Shown here: positions 19,048 to 31,702 of the stretch, in pieces | How positions within the stretch are numbered: the stretch's first letter is position 1 | Layout: each line of letters starts with the position of its first letter | NCBI GenBank assembly: GCA_963801045.1 | Contig: CAWDDC010000003.1 | Span: forward strand, 124,001 to 188,000 | DNA length: 64,000 nt | Direction of reading: 5' to 3' | DNA from: JACCWP01 sp963801045 | Lineage (GTDB): Bacteria > Actinomycetota > Actinomycetes > Propionibacteriales > Nocardioidaceae | Program-made: the position numbers and the translations under genes | The notes under the pieces: generated by a model | Databases searched by the model: none | The model's input: only the letters and a program-made list of their open reading frames with translations | Told to the model about the DNA's origin: nothing

Positions 19048-20421
19048 TCAGGGGCGGTAGCTGAGGTCGGCAGCCGGACCGAGGACGCCGTACCAGCGCA
19101 CGTTCCCGAGGATCACCGCCGCCGTCCCGCTCGCACCCACGGTCGCCGCGACCGCGGCGTTGCGCGCCTCGGCCCACGCCCGGGAGTTGTCGTCGTGGGG
19201 TCGGCGGGCACCAGCAGGGGCTGCCCACGCCGTGGCCGACGTCCCCGAGGCGTCCCGCGACACCCACGCCAGCACCGTGCTCCCGTCCGCGTCGACGGCG
19301 AGCGCGAGCCCGTAGCCCGCGCGAACGCCCGGGGTCGCCTCGCCGCGGCCGAGTCGAGTCGCGTGCACCGGTACGGGCGCGTCGGCCGGCCAGTGCGCAC
19401 GCCAGGTGCTGGCCGGGCTGTCCGGGCGGCCCTGCTGCCAAGCGACGACCCCGACGCCCGCTCCAGTGATACCGGAGTCGACGGCGAACACGTCGCGGGT
19501 CAGTTCGGACACCGCGACGAGGGTCGGAGGCGTGCCCGCCCGCTTGCGCAGCAACCAGACCGAGGTGTCAGGGGCATCGGGCCATTGGCTCGCGGTGCTC
19601 CGGTAGCGCAGGAACGACGCGACCACGGCGCCGTCGGCCGCGACGTCGAGGTCCACGCCGCGGATGCCCTGGGTCTCGTACCGGCGGGTGATGCCATTGC
19701 TCCACTCCCCCGTCACCGGGTCGAGGCGCAGCAGCGCGAGCCGCCCGAAGCCCCAGTAACCGGGCTCGTCCTCGAACCCGGCGGTGCGCAGTACGGTCAC
19801 CCGGCCGTCGTCGCCCACCCCGGCCACGTACTCGTCGCCCCACAGCCCGCGCTCCGTGCGCGGGTGGTCGACCAGGCCGTCGGCGGCCGACCAGGTCGTG
19901 AGGTGCTGCGGCGTGCCGGCGTACTGCAGCCGGGTGGCGAACACCGCGTGCTCACCGTTCGGGGAGACGTCCGCCGAGGAGATCTCGCACTTTCGGTACG
20001 TCGCCCGCGACCACCCGTCCGCCTCGGTCCACACCAGCTCCACGGCGATGCCGGGCGGGTCGTCCACTCCGGTGCGGATCAGGCACTCGACCCCGGCCGC
20101 GACCGTCGAGCGCTGGACGTCGACGTCGGCCACCTCGCACTGCTGTCCGCCGGGCAGCGTGGTGACCGCCGTACGCCGGCCGAGGTCACCGTCGGGAGCC
20201 CGCCGGCGCTCGTACACGATCTGCTCGCGCTGCCCACCGGTGGACAGCAGCATCGTGGTGCCGTCCTCGAGCACGGCAGCACGCTCGGTGCCGTTGACCG
20301 CCTCGCGGTCGCCCCACCCGTCCTCGGCGGCCGCGGGCAGCAGCGGGAAGGCGCCGGCGCTCCCGACGCTCACGAAGCCGACGGCGAGCACGGACACGAG
20401 CTTGGCTGGCAGGTGGCGCAC
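19048..20421 (-). CDS. Secreted protein of unknown function, probable beta-propeller
   Basis: 457 residues, intact. A Sec-type signal peptide is evident (MRHLPAKLVSVLAVGFVSVG, then SAGAFPLLPAAAEDG with likely cleavage after an Ala). The mature part has repeated short beta-strand blocks ending in W or Y (LVWTEADGWSRATYRK, ATRLQYAGTPQHLTTWSA, VAGVGDDGRVTVLRTAGF, GITRRYETQGIRGVDLDVAA, ALAVDADGSTVLAWVSRDAS), the spacing expected of a propeller. Two cysteines are in GQQCEVAD and GVECLIRT, another in YRKCEIS. No named family recognised. It is enclosed by 22-bp arrays in inverted orientation, so it may be cargo of a repeat-flanked unit. Confidence 0.8.
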   Translation of the reverse strand: MRHLPAKLVSVLAVGFVSVGSAGAFPLLPAAAEDGWGDREAVNGTERAAVLEDGTTMLLSTGGQREQIVYERRRAPDGDLGRRTAVTTLPGGQQCEVADVDVQRSTVAAGVECLIRTGVDDPPGIAVELVWTEADGWSRATYRKCEISSADVSPNGEHAVFATRLQYAGTPQHLTTWSAADGLVDHPRTERGLWGDEYVAGVGDDGRVTVLRTAGFEDEPGYWGFGRLALLRLDPVTGEWSNGITRRYETQGIRGVDLDVAADGAVVASFLRYRSTASQWPDAPDTSVWLLRKRAGTPPTLVAVSELTRDVFAVDSGITGAGVGVVAWQQGRPDSPASTWRAHWPADAPVPVHATRLGRGEATPGVRAGYGLALAVDADGSTVLAWVSRDASGTSATAWAAPAGARRPHDDNSRAWAEARNAAVAATVGASGTAAVILGNVRWYGVLGPAADLSYRP

Positions 20422-20554
20422 GATGGACCCCCTCGATCGTGGACAGAGCGGCGGGTACGCAGCCCGCTGCGGCGCACGGTAGGCAGCGCATCGACACAGG
20501 CAGGAGCAGATGCTGTCTCGTTCCGGTCTCGCCGTAGTGGGTTCCCGAGGGGGT

Positions 20555-20642
20555 CAACCAGAACCCTCGGACGGCGCAACCAGAACCCTCGGACGGCGCA
20601 ACCAGAACCCGCGGACGGCGCAACCAGAACCCTCGGATCGCG
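20555..20642. repeat. 22-bp tandem repeat array, four copies, inverted relative to the left array
   Basis: Four head-to-tail copies of CAACCAGAACCCTCGGACGG plus CG, with C/T and C/G variants; this is the reverse complement of the unit at 18938-19041. It lies 133 bases upstream of the secreted-protein start and directly beyond the stop of the next minus-strand gene (20645). The gap 20422-20554 should hold the promoter of the secreted-protein gene. Confidence 0.97.
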
Positions 20643-20644
20643 GG

Positions 20645-21205
20645 TCAGGCGACGCGGACGGAGGCGGCGACCTGCCGTACCAGCCGCTCGTAGACCGACC
20701 AGTGGGCGAGGTCGGGCGAGGCGAGGGCGAGCAGCGCGATCTGGCCGTGCCCGGCCAGCGGCACGGCGACGGTGACCTCGCGGTGACGCTCGGCGCCGCC
20801 CTGCGCGACCCGGTCGGCGGTGGCGACGACGACCGGGCGCCCGTCGATCCGCTCCACCCGCACCTCGGCGTAGTCGCCGTCGCGGCGCAGCGCCTCCGCC
20901 GTGCCGAGGACCAGCACGGTCGGGTCGGTGCTCTCGCCCGCCGGGTGCAGCGCCACCGTCAGCGTCGCGGTCGAGGGAGCGCCGTCGAGCTCCACCAGGC
21001 AGAAGGCGCAGGCGGCCACCCGGCTGCCGCGCACGTGCCGGGCCAGCGACTCGACGTAGAGGCCCAGGCCCTCCCGCTGCCGGGCGTCGGCGACGCCGAA
21101 CGCCTCGACCAGCGCCCCCTGGGCGACGACCCGGTCCTCGATCGCGGCGTCGAGCGGCACCTGATGGAAGTCCGGCGGGACGTCGAGGACCAGTGCGCCG
21201 CTCAC
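20645..21205 (-). CDS. Uncharacterised protein, third gene of WXG-like cassette
   Basis: 186 residues, intact, no signal peptide or membrane helix. Alternating strands (TATLTVALHPAGES, PTVLVLGTAEALR, YAEVRVERIDGRPVVVATAD, HREVTVAVPLAGHGQIALLA) and an amphipathic C-terminal helix (HWSVYERLVRQVAASVRV) suggest a small alpha/beta domain, loosely like Mog1/PsbP-type accessory proteins; this is a shape argument only. Its ATG overlaps the stop of the gene before it (ATGA, 21202-21205), so the two are translationally coupled. Confidence 0.75.
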   Translation of the reverse strand: MSGALVLDVPPDFHQVPLDAAIEDRVVAQGALVEAFGVADARQREGLGLYVESLARHVRGSRVAACAFCLVELDGAPSTATLTVALHPAGESTDPTVLVLGTAEALRRDGDYAEVRVERIDGRPVVVATADRVAQGGAERHREVTVAVPLAGHGQIALLALASPDLAHWSVYERLVRQVAASVRVA

Positions 21206-22065
21206 GCGTCTGCCCCGGTGTCGGCCCCGGACTCGTCGTCGCGTACGGCCGTGCGGCCCTGCACCCGGTCGGCGAGGACGTCGCCGGCGCTGCCACCCAC
21301 CACCGCGAAGGTGGCGATCGGCAGCGAGGTCGGCGCCACGTCGGTCCAGGCCCGGCTCAGCGCGCCGAGCAGTCGGTGCGCTCCGGCTCCGTTGCTGGCC
21401 ATCTCGGCAACGCCTGCCGTCTCGATCGGCGCCCGGTCGAGCCCGGTCACCCCGAGCAGCTCGGTGACGACCCGGGTCAGCCCCGCGACCTCCACCAGCG
21501 AGGTGGCGGTGGCCACCATCTCGACGGCCTGCTGCTGCACCCAGTCGTCCACCGCCGCGGTCAGCGCCGCAGCGGCTCGACCGAGGTCGTCGGCGAGGCC
21601 GAGCGCGTCGGCTCCTTCGAGCGTGCCCGCGGCCTCGTCGACCCGGTGCCGCAGCACGGCGGCCGCCGCCTCGTGGTCGCGGGACAGCTCGTCGACGGAG
21701 GCCCGGAGGGTGGCGCGCGCGGTGTCGGCGTCGTCCTCACCCGCGAGCCGGGACATCTGTTCGACCAGCTCGAGGGTGCGGTCGCTGCGCGCGGCGAGCC
21801 CCGCGCGCCACTCGTCGACCGCGCGGGCCAGGTCGGCCGCGGCGTCCTCGTAGACCAGCAGCCGGCGCGACAACGCGCCCAGCGCGTCGCTGAGCGGCGC
21901 GGCGATCGGGCCGGACCACACGCCGTCGACCGACAGCTGCGCGTCCACCCGGCCGCGGGACTCCACCAGCATCCGTACGACTTCCCGCAGCGCGCCCATC
22001 ACCGCGTCGGTCTCGGCCAGGTCACCGGGAGTGGGATCGACGCCGAGGAACCGCTCGGGACGCAT
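21202..22065 (-). CDS. Helical protein with WXG100-like N-terminal domain
   Basis: 287 residues, intact, nearly all alpha-helical. Residues about 40-95 contain VDGVWSGPIAAPLSDALGAL followed by a second long helix (YEDAAADLARAVDEWRAGLA): the Trp-x-Gly turn between two helices typical of WXG100/ESX-type proteins. Further long helices follow (VDELSRDHEAAAAVLRHRVD, DDWVQQQAVEMVATATSLVE). The C-terminus is acidic and flexible. No toxin domain is recognisable. Start and stop overlap both neighbours, giving a tightly coupled three-gene unit. Secretion by a type VII system is inferred from fold only; no ESX machinery gene is in the window. Confidence 0.75.
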   Translation of the reverse strand: MRPERFLGVDPTPGDLAETDAVMGALREVVRMLVESRGRVDAQLSVDGVWSGPIAAPLSDALGALSRRLLVYEDAAADLARAVDEWRAGLAARSDRTLELVEQMSRLAGEDDADTARATLRASVDELSRDHEAAAAVLRHRVDEAAGTLEGADALGLADDLGRAAAALTAAVDDWVQQQAVEMVATATSLVEVAGLTRVVTELLGVTGLDRAPIETAGVAEMASNGAGAHRLLGALSRAWTDVAPTSLPIATFAVVGGSAGDVLADRVQGRTAVRDDESGADTGADA

Positions 22066-22310
22066 CAGCCGTCACCGACCTGGCGCTGCAACGCCCGTGC
22101 GCCGTCGCCGCACTCCTCGGAGGTCTCGCTGAGGCGGTCGGCCAGCGCGGACAGCGTGCCGGCCAGCGACTCGCCCGTCGCCGAGGGCGCAACCGCCTGC
22201 GGGGCGGGCTCGACCAGCAACCGCCGGGCGGCGAGCAACGCCTCGTCGACCCCGCGCAACGCGTCGGCGACGTGCGCGAGCTCGTCGGCGACAGTGTGGG
22301 GGCCGGGCAT
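22065..22310 (-). CDS. Small helical protein, first gene of WXG-like cassette
   Basis: 81 residues, intact. Predicted as two helices separated by a Pro-rich turn (HTVADELAHVADALRGVDEA, then VEPAPQAVAPSA, then LSALADRLSETSEECGDGAR), the size and shape of an ESAT-6/WXG100 protein but without a clear W-x-G. ATG at 22310 is chosen; a GTG two codons upstream is possible. Its TGA overlaps the ATG of the next gene (TGATG). It lies 66 bases downstream of glgP on the same strand. Confidence 0.7.
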   Translation of the reverse strand: MPGPHTVADELAHVADALRGVDEALLAARRLLVEPAPQAVAPSATGESLAGTLSALADRLSETSEECGDGARALQRQVGDG

Positions 22311-22375
22311 CGTCACAGTCTGCCAAATCCGGGGGTCATCGGCGCCCGACCCGCCCAGCTGTCCGGCCCAGGGTG

Positions 22376-24955
22376 TCAGCGCGCCGCCGGGGGCGTCGGC
22401 GGCTCCGGCCACACGACCAGCCCCATCTCGGAACAGCTGGCCAGCAGGTCGCGGCACGGCAGCACCCGGACGGTGTAGCCGAACGCACCGGTGGTGTCCA
22501 GCTTGACCTCGCCGGCGAACCGGTGCCGGCCACCCTCGTAGGCCTCGGTGTGCCCGAGCAGGCCCACCTGGACCCGTTGCAGCGCGTCGTCGTCGCGCAC
22601 CGAGCCGTGCACCACCTCGACCTGGACGTCGGCGGGCGTCAGGCCGCCCAGGGTCACGAAGACCTGCACGGACAGCGTCGAGCCGACCTCCGGCGAGTCG
22701 CCCACGCCCGTGGCCTCGACGTGCTCGATCCGCACGCGCCCCCACGCGGCACGGATCTTGGCCTTCCACGCCGCCAGCTCCGCGGCGCGCTGGGGTTCCT
22801 GGTGCAGCACCCGGGCGGTGGCCGTCGCCGGCGCGTACAGCTGCAGGACGTAGTCGCGCACCATCCGGGTGGCCAGCACCTTGGGTCCGAGCGACTTCAG
22901 CGTGTGCCGGACCATCTCCAGCCAGCGCAGCGGCAGACCGTCGTCGTCGCGGTCGTAGAACCGGGCGGCGACCTCGTTCTCGATCAGGTCGTAGAGCGCG
23001 TGCGCCTCGATGTCGTCGCGCCGGTCGGGGTCGTCGACGCCGTCGGCGGACGGGATCGCCCAGCCGTTGTTGCCGTCGTACCACTCGTCCCACCAGCCGT
23101 CGAGGATCGAGAGGTTGAGCCCGCCGTTGAGCGCGGCCTTCATGCCGGACGTGCCGCACGCCTCGTACGGACGCAGCGGGTTGTTGAGCCACACGTCGCA
23201 GCCGGGGTAGAGCGGCTGCGCCATGCCGATGTCGTAGTCGGGCAGGAACACGATCCGGTGCCGCACGGCAGGGTCGTCGGCGAAGCGCACGATCTCCTGG
23301 ATCAGCCGCTTGCCCCCGTCGTCGGCCGGGTGGGACTTGCCCGCGATCACCAGCTGCACCGGGCGCTCGGGGTGCAGCAGCAGCGACTTCAGCCGGTCGG
23401 GGTCGCGCAGCATCAGGGTCAGCCGCTTGTACGACGGGACCCGGCGGGCGAAGCCGATGGTGAGCACGTCGGGGTCGAGCACCCCGTGCACCCAACCCAG
23501 CTCGGCAGGAGTGTGGCCGCGCTGCAGCATCGAGGCGCGCAACCGGCGGCGCACGTCGGCGACCAGCCGGCCCCGCAGCACCCGCTTGGTCGACCAGACG
23601 GTGTCGCTCGGGATCTGGTCGACGACCTCGAAGGCGTCGCGGCCGTCGCCGTCGGCCAGCGCGAGGACCTCGCGGGCCATCCAGCTCGGCGCGTGCACCC
23701 CGTTGGTGATGGACGCGATCGGCACCTCGCCGGGGTCGAATCCCGGCCACAGCCCGGCGAACATCGAGCGGCTCACGTCGCCGTGCAGCACGCTCACGCC
23801 GTTGGCGCGCTGGGCGAGCCGCAGCCCCATGACCGCCATGTTGAACACGCCCGGGTCGCCGCCGGGGTAGTCCTCGGCACCCAGCCGGAGCACCTTGTCG
23901 ACCGGCACCTCGGGCACGGCGTTGTCGCCGCCGAAGTGCTGGGCGATCAGGTCGACCGGGAAGCGGTCGATGCCGGCGGGCACCGGGGTGTGCGTGGTGA
24001 ACACCGTCCCGGCGCGGGTGATCTCGAGCGCGGTGTCGAAGTCGACGTGGTCGCGCTGCGCCCGCTCGCGGATCCGCTCGAGGCTGAGGAAGCCCGCGTG
24101 GCCCTCGTTGCTGTGGAACACCTCCGGGTCCGGCGTGCCGGTGATCCGGCAGTAGATGCGCAGGGCGCGTACGCCCCCGATGCCGAGCAGCAGCTCCTGC
24201 AGCAGCCGGTGCTCCGCGCCCCCGCCGTAGAGCCGGTCGGTGACGTCGATGCCCAGCCCGTCGTTGAGCGCCGCGTCGGAGTCGAGCAGCAGCAGCGGCA
24301 CCCGGCCGACCTGTGCGACCCAGATCCGGGCGGCCAGCCGCTTGCCGTCGGGCAGTCCCACCGTGACGTGCGGGGTGGTGCCGTCGGTGTCGCGCAGCAG
24401 CGTCAGCGGCAGCCCGTCGGGGTCGTTGACGGGGTAGGTCTCCTGCTGCCAGCCCTCGCGGGACAGCGACTGGCGGAAGTAGCCGTGCCGGTAGAACAGG
24501 CCCACCCCGATGATCGGCACGCCCATGTCGCTGGCGGCCTTGAGGTGGTCACCGGCCAGGATGCCGAGGCCACCGGAGTACTGCGGCAGCACCTCGGTGA
24601 TGCCGAACTCCGGGGAGAAGTACGCGATCGACGCCGGCACCTCCGCCCGCGCGGCGGCCGCCTCCTGGTACCACCGCGGGTCGACCAGGTAGTGCTCCAG
24701 GTCCTCGTGGGCGGCGTGCAGCCGGCGCAGGAAGCCCTCGTCGGCGGCGAGCCGGTCGAGCCGTTCGATGGACAGCGCTCCCAGCAGCTGGACCGGGTCC
24801 TGGCCGGTCGACGCCCACAGGTCGGGGTCGATGGCCTCGAACAGGTCCTGGGTGTCGTGGTGCCACGACCACCGCAGGTTGGTGGCCAGGTCCCCGAGCG
24901 GGGCCAGCGCCGTGGGCAGCACGGGACGGACGGTGAAACGACGGATGGCGCGCAC
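22376..24955 (-). CDS. glgP: Alpha-glucan (glycogen) phosphorylase, GT35
   Basis: Releases glucose-1-phosphate from alpha-1,4-glucan chains. 859 residues, intact. The N-terminus has the short GlgP-type leader domain (LATNLRWSWHHDTQDLFEAI). The core has AYFSPEFGITEVLPQYSGGL, FHSNEGHAGFLSLERI, TTHTPVPAGIDRF, FARRVPSYKRLTLML, QLVIAGKSHPADDGGK, and PYEACGTSGMKAALNGGLNL near the PLP-binding region. GTG start at 24955. It complements glgX and the GlgE operon on the opposite strand, and may share transcription with the small WXG-like cassette downstream. Confidence 0.96.
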   Translation of the reverse strand: MRAIRRFTVRPVLPTALAPLGDLATNLRWSWHHDTQDLFEAIDPDLWASTGQDPVQLLGALSIERLDRLAADEGFLRRLHAAHEDLEHYLVDPRWYQEAAAARAEVPASIAYFSPEFGITEVLPQYSGGLGILAGDHLKAASDMGVPIIGVGLFYRHGYFRQSLSREGWQQETYPVNDPDGLPLTLLRDTDGTTPHVTVGLPDGKRLAARIWVAQVGRVPLLLLDSDAALNDGLGIDVTDRLYGGGAEHRLLQELLLGIGGVRALRIYCRITGTPDPEVFHSNEGHAGFLSLERIRERAQRDHVDFDTALEITRAGTVFTTHTPVPAGIDRFPVDLIAQHFGGDNAVPEVPVDKVLRLGAEDYPGGDPGVFNMAVMGLRLAQRANGVSVLHGDVSRSMFAGLWPGFDPGEVPIASITNGVHAPSWMAREVLALADGDGRDAFEVVDQIPSDTVWSTKRVLRGRLVADVRRRLRASMLQRGHTPAELGWVHGVLDPDVLTIGFARRVPSYKRLTLMLRDPDRLKSLLLHPERPVQLVIAGKSHPADDGGKRLIQEIVRFADDPAVRHRIVFLPDYDIGMAQPLYPGCDVWLNNPLRPYEACGTSGMKAALNGGLNLSILDGWWDEWYDGNNGWAIPSADGVDDPDRRDDIEAHALYDLIENEVAARFYDRDDDGLPLRWLEMVRHTLKSLGPKVLATRMVRDYVLQLYAPATATARVLHQEPQRAAELAAWKAKIRAAWGRVRIEHVEATGVGDSPEVGSTLSVQVFVTLGGLTPADVQVEVVHGSVRDDDALQRVQVGLLGHTEAYEGGRHRFAGEVKLDTTGAFGYTVRVLPCRDLLASCSEMGLVVWPEPPTPPAAR

Positions 24956-25101
24956 CCCATGACGCTACAGGCGTGCCCGGCACGACCGGCGCAGGGAGCG
25001 TCCAGCGGTCGGCCGAACGGACGATCAACCCCGGCACAACGGACGAATCCGCGCGACACGCGTCACGTTCCCGGTCCAAATTCAGTCAGAATGCCAACTC
25101 C

Positions 25102-25122
25102 AGTGAACTTTGCTGGTTCACT
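25102..25122. promoter_or_regulatory. 7-bp perfect inverted repeat upstream of the ABC importer, candidate operator
   Basis: AGTGAAC (25102-25108), seven bases, GTTCACT (25116-25122). It lies in a markedly AT-richer stretch ending 44 bases before the GTG of the binding-protein gene, where a promoter is expected. A purine-rich AGGAG at 25156-25160 is the ribosome binding site. The regulator is not identifiable from sequence; a short mRNA hairpin is an alternative. Confidence 0.5.
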
Positions 25123-25166
25123 ACTCTTACTCAAGTCGATAGTCCTGCACCCCCTAGGAGCAACTC

Positions 25167-26257
25167 GTGCGTCCCACCCCTGTCTCCCCTCGCCGGATCG
25201 CGACCGGCGTCGCGGTTCTCGCCCTCGCCGTGAGCGCCCTTGCGGCCTGCGGGTCCGACGACTCCTCCTCCGCCTCGGGCGGCGACGGGGGCGGCTCGGG
25301 CGAAGGCGTCGACGTCAAGCTCGGCTACTTCCCCAACCTGACCCACGCGCACGGCCATCGTCGGCGTCGACCAGGGCTACTACGAGGACGCGCTCGCCGA
25401 GGACGGCGCGACCGTCACCGAGCAGACCTTCAACTCCGGCACCGACACCATCGAGGCGATGCTCGCCGGCGGCCTCGACGCCACCTACATCGGCCCCTCG
25501 CCCACCGTGACCGGCCTTCGCGCAGTCCGGTGGCCAGGGCGTCCAGGTGATCGCGGGCGCCGCCTCCGGCGGTGCCGCGCTGGTCGTCCAGCCCGAGATC
25601 AAGGACCTGTCCGACCTCGAGGGTGAGGTCGTGGCGACGCCGTCCGTGGGCAACACGCAGGACATCGCCGCCCGCTACTACTTCAAGCAGGAGGGCTACA
25701 CCACCGACGTCGACGGCGGGGGCGACATCTCCATCGTCGGCCAGGACAACAGCGTCACGACGCAGGCCTTCCAGCAGGGCGAGATCGCGGGCGCCTGGGT
25801 GCCTGAGCCCTACATCAGCATCCTGGAGAAGGAGGGCGGCAACGTCCTGGTGGACGAGGCCGAGCTGTGGCCGGACGGCCAGTTCGTCACCACCCAGCTG
25901 ATCGTCCGCACCGCCTTCGCCCAGGAGCACCCCGACCTGGTCACCGACCTGCTCACCGCCCACGTCGAGGCGAACGCCTACATCAACGAGTCCCCGGACG
26001 AGGCCAAGACGCTGGTCGGCGACGCCCTGCTCGAGCTCACCCAGAGCGAGCTGCCGGCCGAGGTGCTCACCGCGGCCTGGGACAACCTGACCTTCACCAA
26101 CGACCCGCTGCCGTCGACGCTGATCGAGAGCGCCGCGCACGCCGAGGACGTCGAGGTCATCGACCCGGTCGAGGCGGACCTGAACACGCTGTACGACCTC
26201 GACCCGCTCAACGAGGTGCTCGCCGAGGCCGGCGAGCCGGAGGTGGCAGGGCCATGA
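25167..26257 (+). CDS. ABC transporter substrate-binding lipoprotein, sulfonate/nitrate/taurine type (two frameshifts)
   Basis: SsuA/TauA-like periplasmic-type binding lipoprotein. GTG start, lipoprotein signal with lipobox ALAACGSDDS, a Ser/Gly linker, then VKLGYFPNLTHA and, after a shift near 25353, VGVDQGYYEDALAEDG and FNSGTDTIEAMLAGGLDATY with IGPSP, the hallmark of the NMT1/SsuA fold. A second shift near 25517 leads to VQVIAGAASGGAALVVQPEI, VGNTQDIAARYYFKQEGY and GAWVPEPYISILEK. Its stop overlaps the ATPase start (ATGA). Ligand uncertain: aliphatic sulfonate, nitrate or pyrimidine-type compounds all fit. Confidence 0.9.
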
Positions 26258-27083
26258 GCCTGATGTCCGGATTCAAGACCGGAACCCGGCGCGGTGCGGA
26301 CACCCACCAGGTGTCCGCGCCCGCGGGCGCAACGGGTCGCGCCACGGCCATCGCCATCGAGGGCGTCACCAAGGAGTTCGGCCACGGGTCGCAGCACACC
26401 GTCGCCCTCCAGGACGTCGACCTCGAGGTCGCCGAGCACGAGTTCCTGTGCCTGGTCGGAGCCAGCGGCTGCGGCAAGAGCACCCTGCTCAACCTCATCG
26501 CCGGCCTCGACCAGCCCACGGCGGGCCGCATCGACACCGGTGGCCGCAAGGTCGCCTTCATGTTCCAGGAGGCGCTGCTGTTCCCGTGGCTCACCCTGGA
26601 GCAGAACATCGAGCTCGCGCTCAAGCTGCAGGGCACCCCGAAGGCGGTCCGCAAGGACCGGGTCGAGGAGCTGCTGGCGCTGGTGCACCTCAGCGGGCGG
26701 GGCAAGCGCCGCCCGCACGAGCTGTCCGGCGGCATGCGGCAGCGCGGCGCGCTGGCCCGGGTGCTCGCCCAGGAGGCGCAGATCGTCCTGATGGACGAGC
26801 CGTTCGCGGCCCTGGACGCGATGACCCGCGACTCCATGCACGACGAGCTGGAGCGGATCTGGACGCAGCTGGACCTCACCGTGGTGTTCGTCACGCACAA
26901 CGTCCGCGAGGCGGTCCGGCTGGGTGACCGCACGATCCTGATGGAGTCCGGCCCCGGCCGGGTGAAGTCCGAGTTCGCCGTCGACATCCAGCGGCCACGT
27001 CACCAGGACGACATCCCGGTCGCCGAGATGTCCGGCGGCTCACCAACGAGCTGAAGGCGGAGGTGGCCCGCCATGTCCGTTGA
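26254..27083 (+). CDS. ABC transporter ATP-binding protein, SsuB/TauB type (one frameshift near the end)
   Basis: Energises the adjacent importer. About 275 residues. Walker A GASGCGKSTLL, Q-loop FMFQEALLFPWLT, signature LSGGMRQRGALARVL, Walker B QIVLMDEPFAALDAMT, H-loop VVFVTHNVREAVRLG. Near 27034 the frame changes; the conserved ending LTNELKAEVARHVR is recovered with the stop at 27083, whereas the unshifted frame stops at 27054. The ATG overlaps the binding-protein stop by four bases. Confidence 0.93.
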
Positions 27084-27941
27084 CACCTGACATGAGACGC
27101 ACGTCGCCCCCCGAGGCTCGCGTCCGCGGGCGCCACGCGGCGCGAGCCCTGCCCGGAGAAGATCTGGGCGGCGCTCTGGCCGAAGCTGCTGGCGGTCGCG
27201 CATCGCGGTCGGCATCTGGCAGGCCGTCGTCTGGTCCGGCTGGAAGCCGGAGTACCTGCTGCCGCCCGCCGCAGCTGGCCTTCGAGGCGCTGTGGGACCT
27301 GCTCCAGGACGGCCGGTTCTGGGAGCTGCTCGAGCACGACCATGCGCCGCGGCGTCGTGGGCTTCGCGATCGCGCTGGTCGTCGGCTCGCTGCTGGGCAT
27401 CGCCGTCTCGCAGTGGAAGGTGCTGCGCGCCGGGGTGGGCTCGATGATCACCGGGCTGCAGACGATGCCGTCGATCGCGTGGTTCCCGCTGGCCATCCTG
27501 CTGTTCGGGCTGACCGAGAACGCGATCTACTTCGTCATCATCCTGGGCGCGGCCCCGTCGATCGCCAACGGCATCATCAGCGGCATCGACGAGGTGCCGC
27601 CGAACCTGCTGCGGGCCGGGCACATGCTCGGTGCGCGGGGCATCGACCGCTACCGCTACGTCATCCTCCCGGCGGCGCTCCCTGCGTACATCTCAGGGCT
27701 CAAGCAGGGCTGGGCGTTCGCCTGGCGGAGCCTGCTGGCCGGCGAGCTGCTGGTCAACGTGCCGGGCGTGCCCTCTCTGGGTGGCGACATGACCAACGCC
27801 CGGAACACGCTGAACTCGGACGTGCTGATCGCGCTGATGATCGTGATCCTGGTCGTCGGCATGATCATCGACGTGATCTTCTCGGCGCTGGCCAAGCGGG
27901 TACGCACCCGGCGCGGCCTCACCGGGCTGCACGGCGCCTAG
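27073..27941 (+). CDS. ABC transporter permease, SsuC/TauC type (N-terminus heavily frameshifted)
   Basis: Membrane subunit of the importer. From 27342 an intact frame gives five hydrophobic helices and the permease EAA-like loop (GIDEVPPNLLRAGHMLGARG), with TMPSIAWFPLAILLFGLTEN and KQGWAFAWRSLLAGELLV typical of the SsuC/TauC group. Upstream, fragments such as VGIWQAVVWSGWKPEYLLPP and FEALWDLLQDGRFWELL appear in different frames, implying about four shifts between 27090 and 27340. The likely start is the ATG at 27073 (MSVDT), overlapping the end of the ATPase gene. A strong hairpin follows the stop. Confidence 0.88.
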
Positions 27942-27950
27942 TCCACCAGG

Positions 27951-27996
27951 GACCTCCCCGGCCCGACACCCGTCGTGGTGCCGGGTCGGGGAGGTC
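27951..27996 (+). terminator. Strong 20-bp stem-loop between the ABC importer and glgE
   Basis: GACCTCCCCGGCCCGACACC (27951-27970) pairs with GGTGCCGGGTCGGGGAGGTC (27977-27996) with two wobble or mismatch positions and a 6-base loop. It begins 10 bases after the permease stop and 18 bases before the glgE ATG. No T tract follows, as is common for actinobacterial terminators. Confidence 0.8.
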
Positions 27997-28013
27997 TCGC
28001 TAGGTTGTCGGCG

Positions 28014-29989
<1,976 letters not shown>

Positions 29990-29990
29990 G

Positions 29991-31698
<1,708 letters not shown>

Positions 31699-31702
<4 letters not shown>

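Noticed and set aside
20645..22310. Complete type VII secretion locus or polymorphic toxin system
   Set aside because: No EccC-type ATPase, mycosin or EccD is present, and no toxin or immunity domain is visible; only WXG-like helical proteins.
22373..25510. 1045-codon plus-strand open frame opposite glgP
   Set aside because: Shadow frame; it runs across the real glgP gene, its promoter region and into the ABC importer, and has no recognisable domain.
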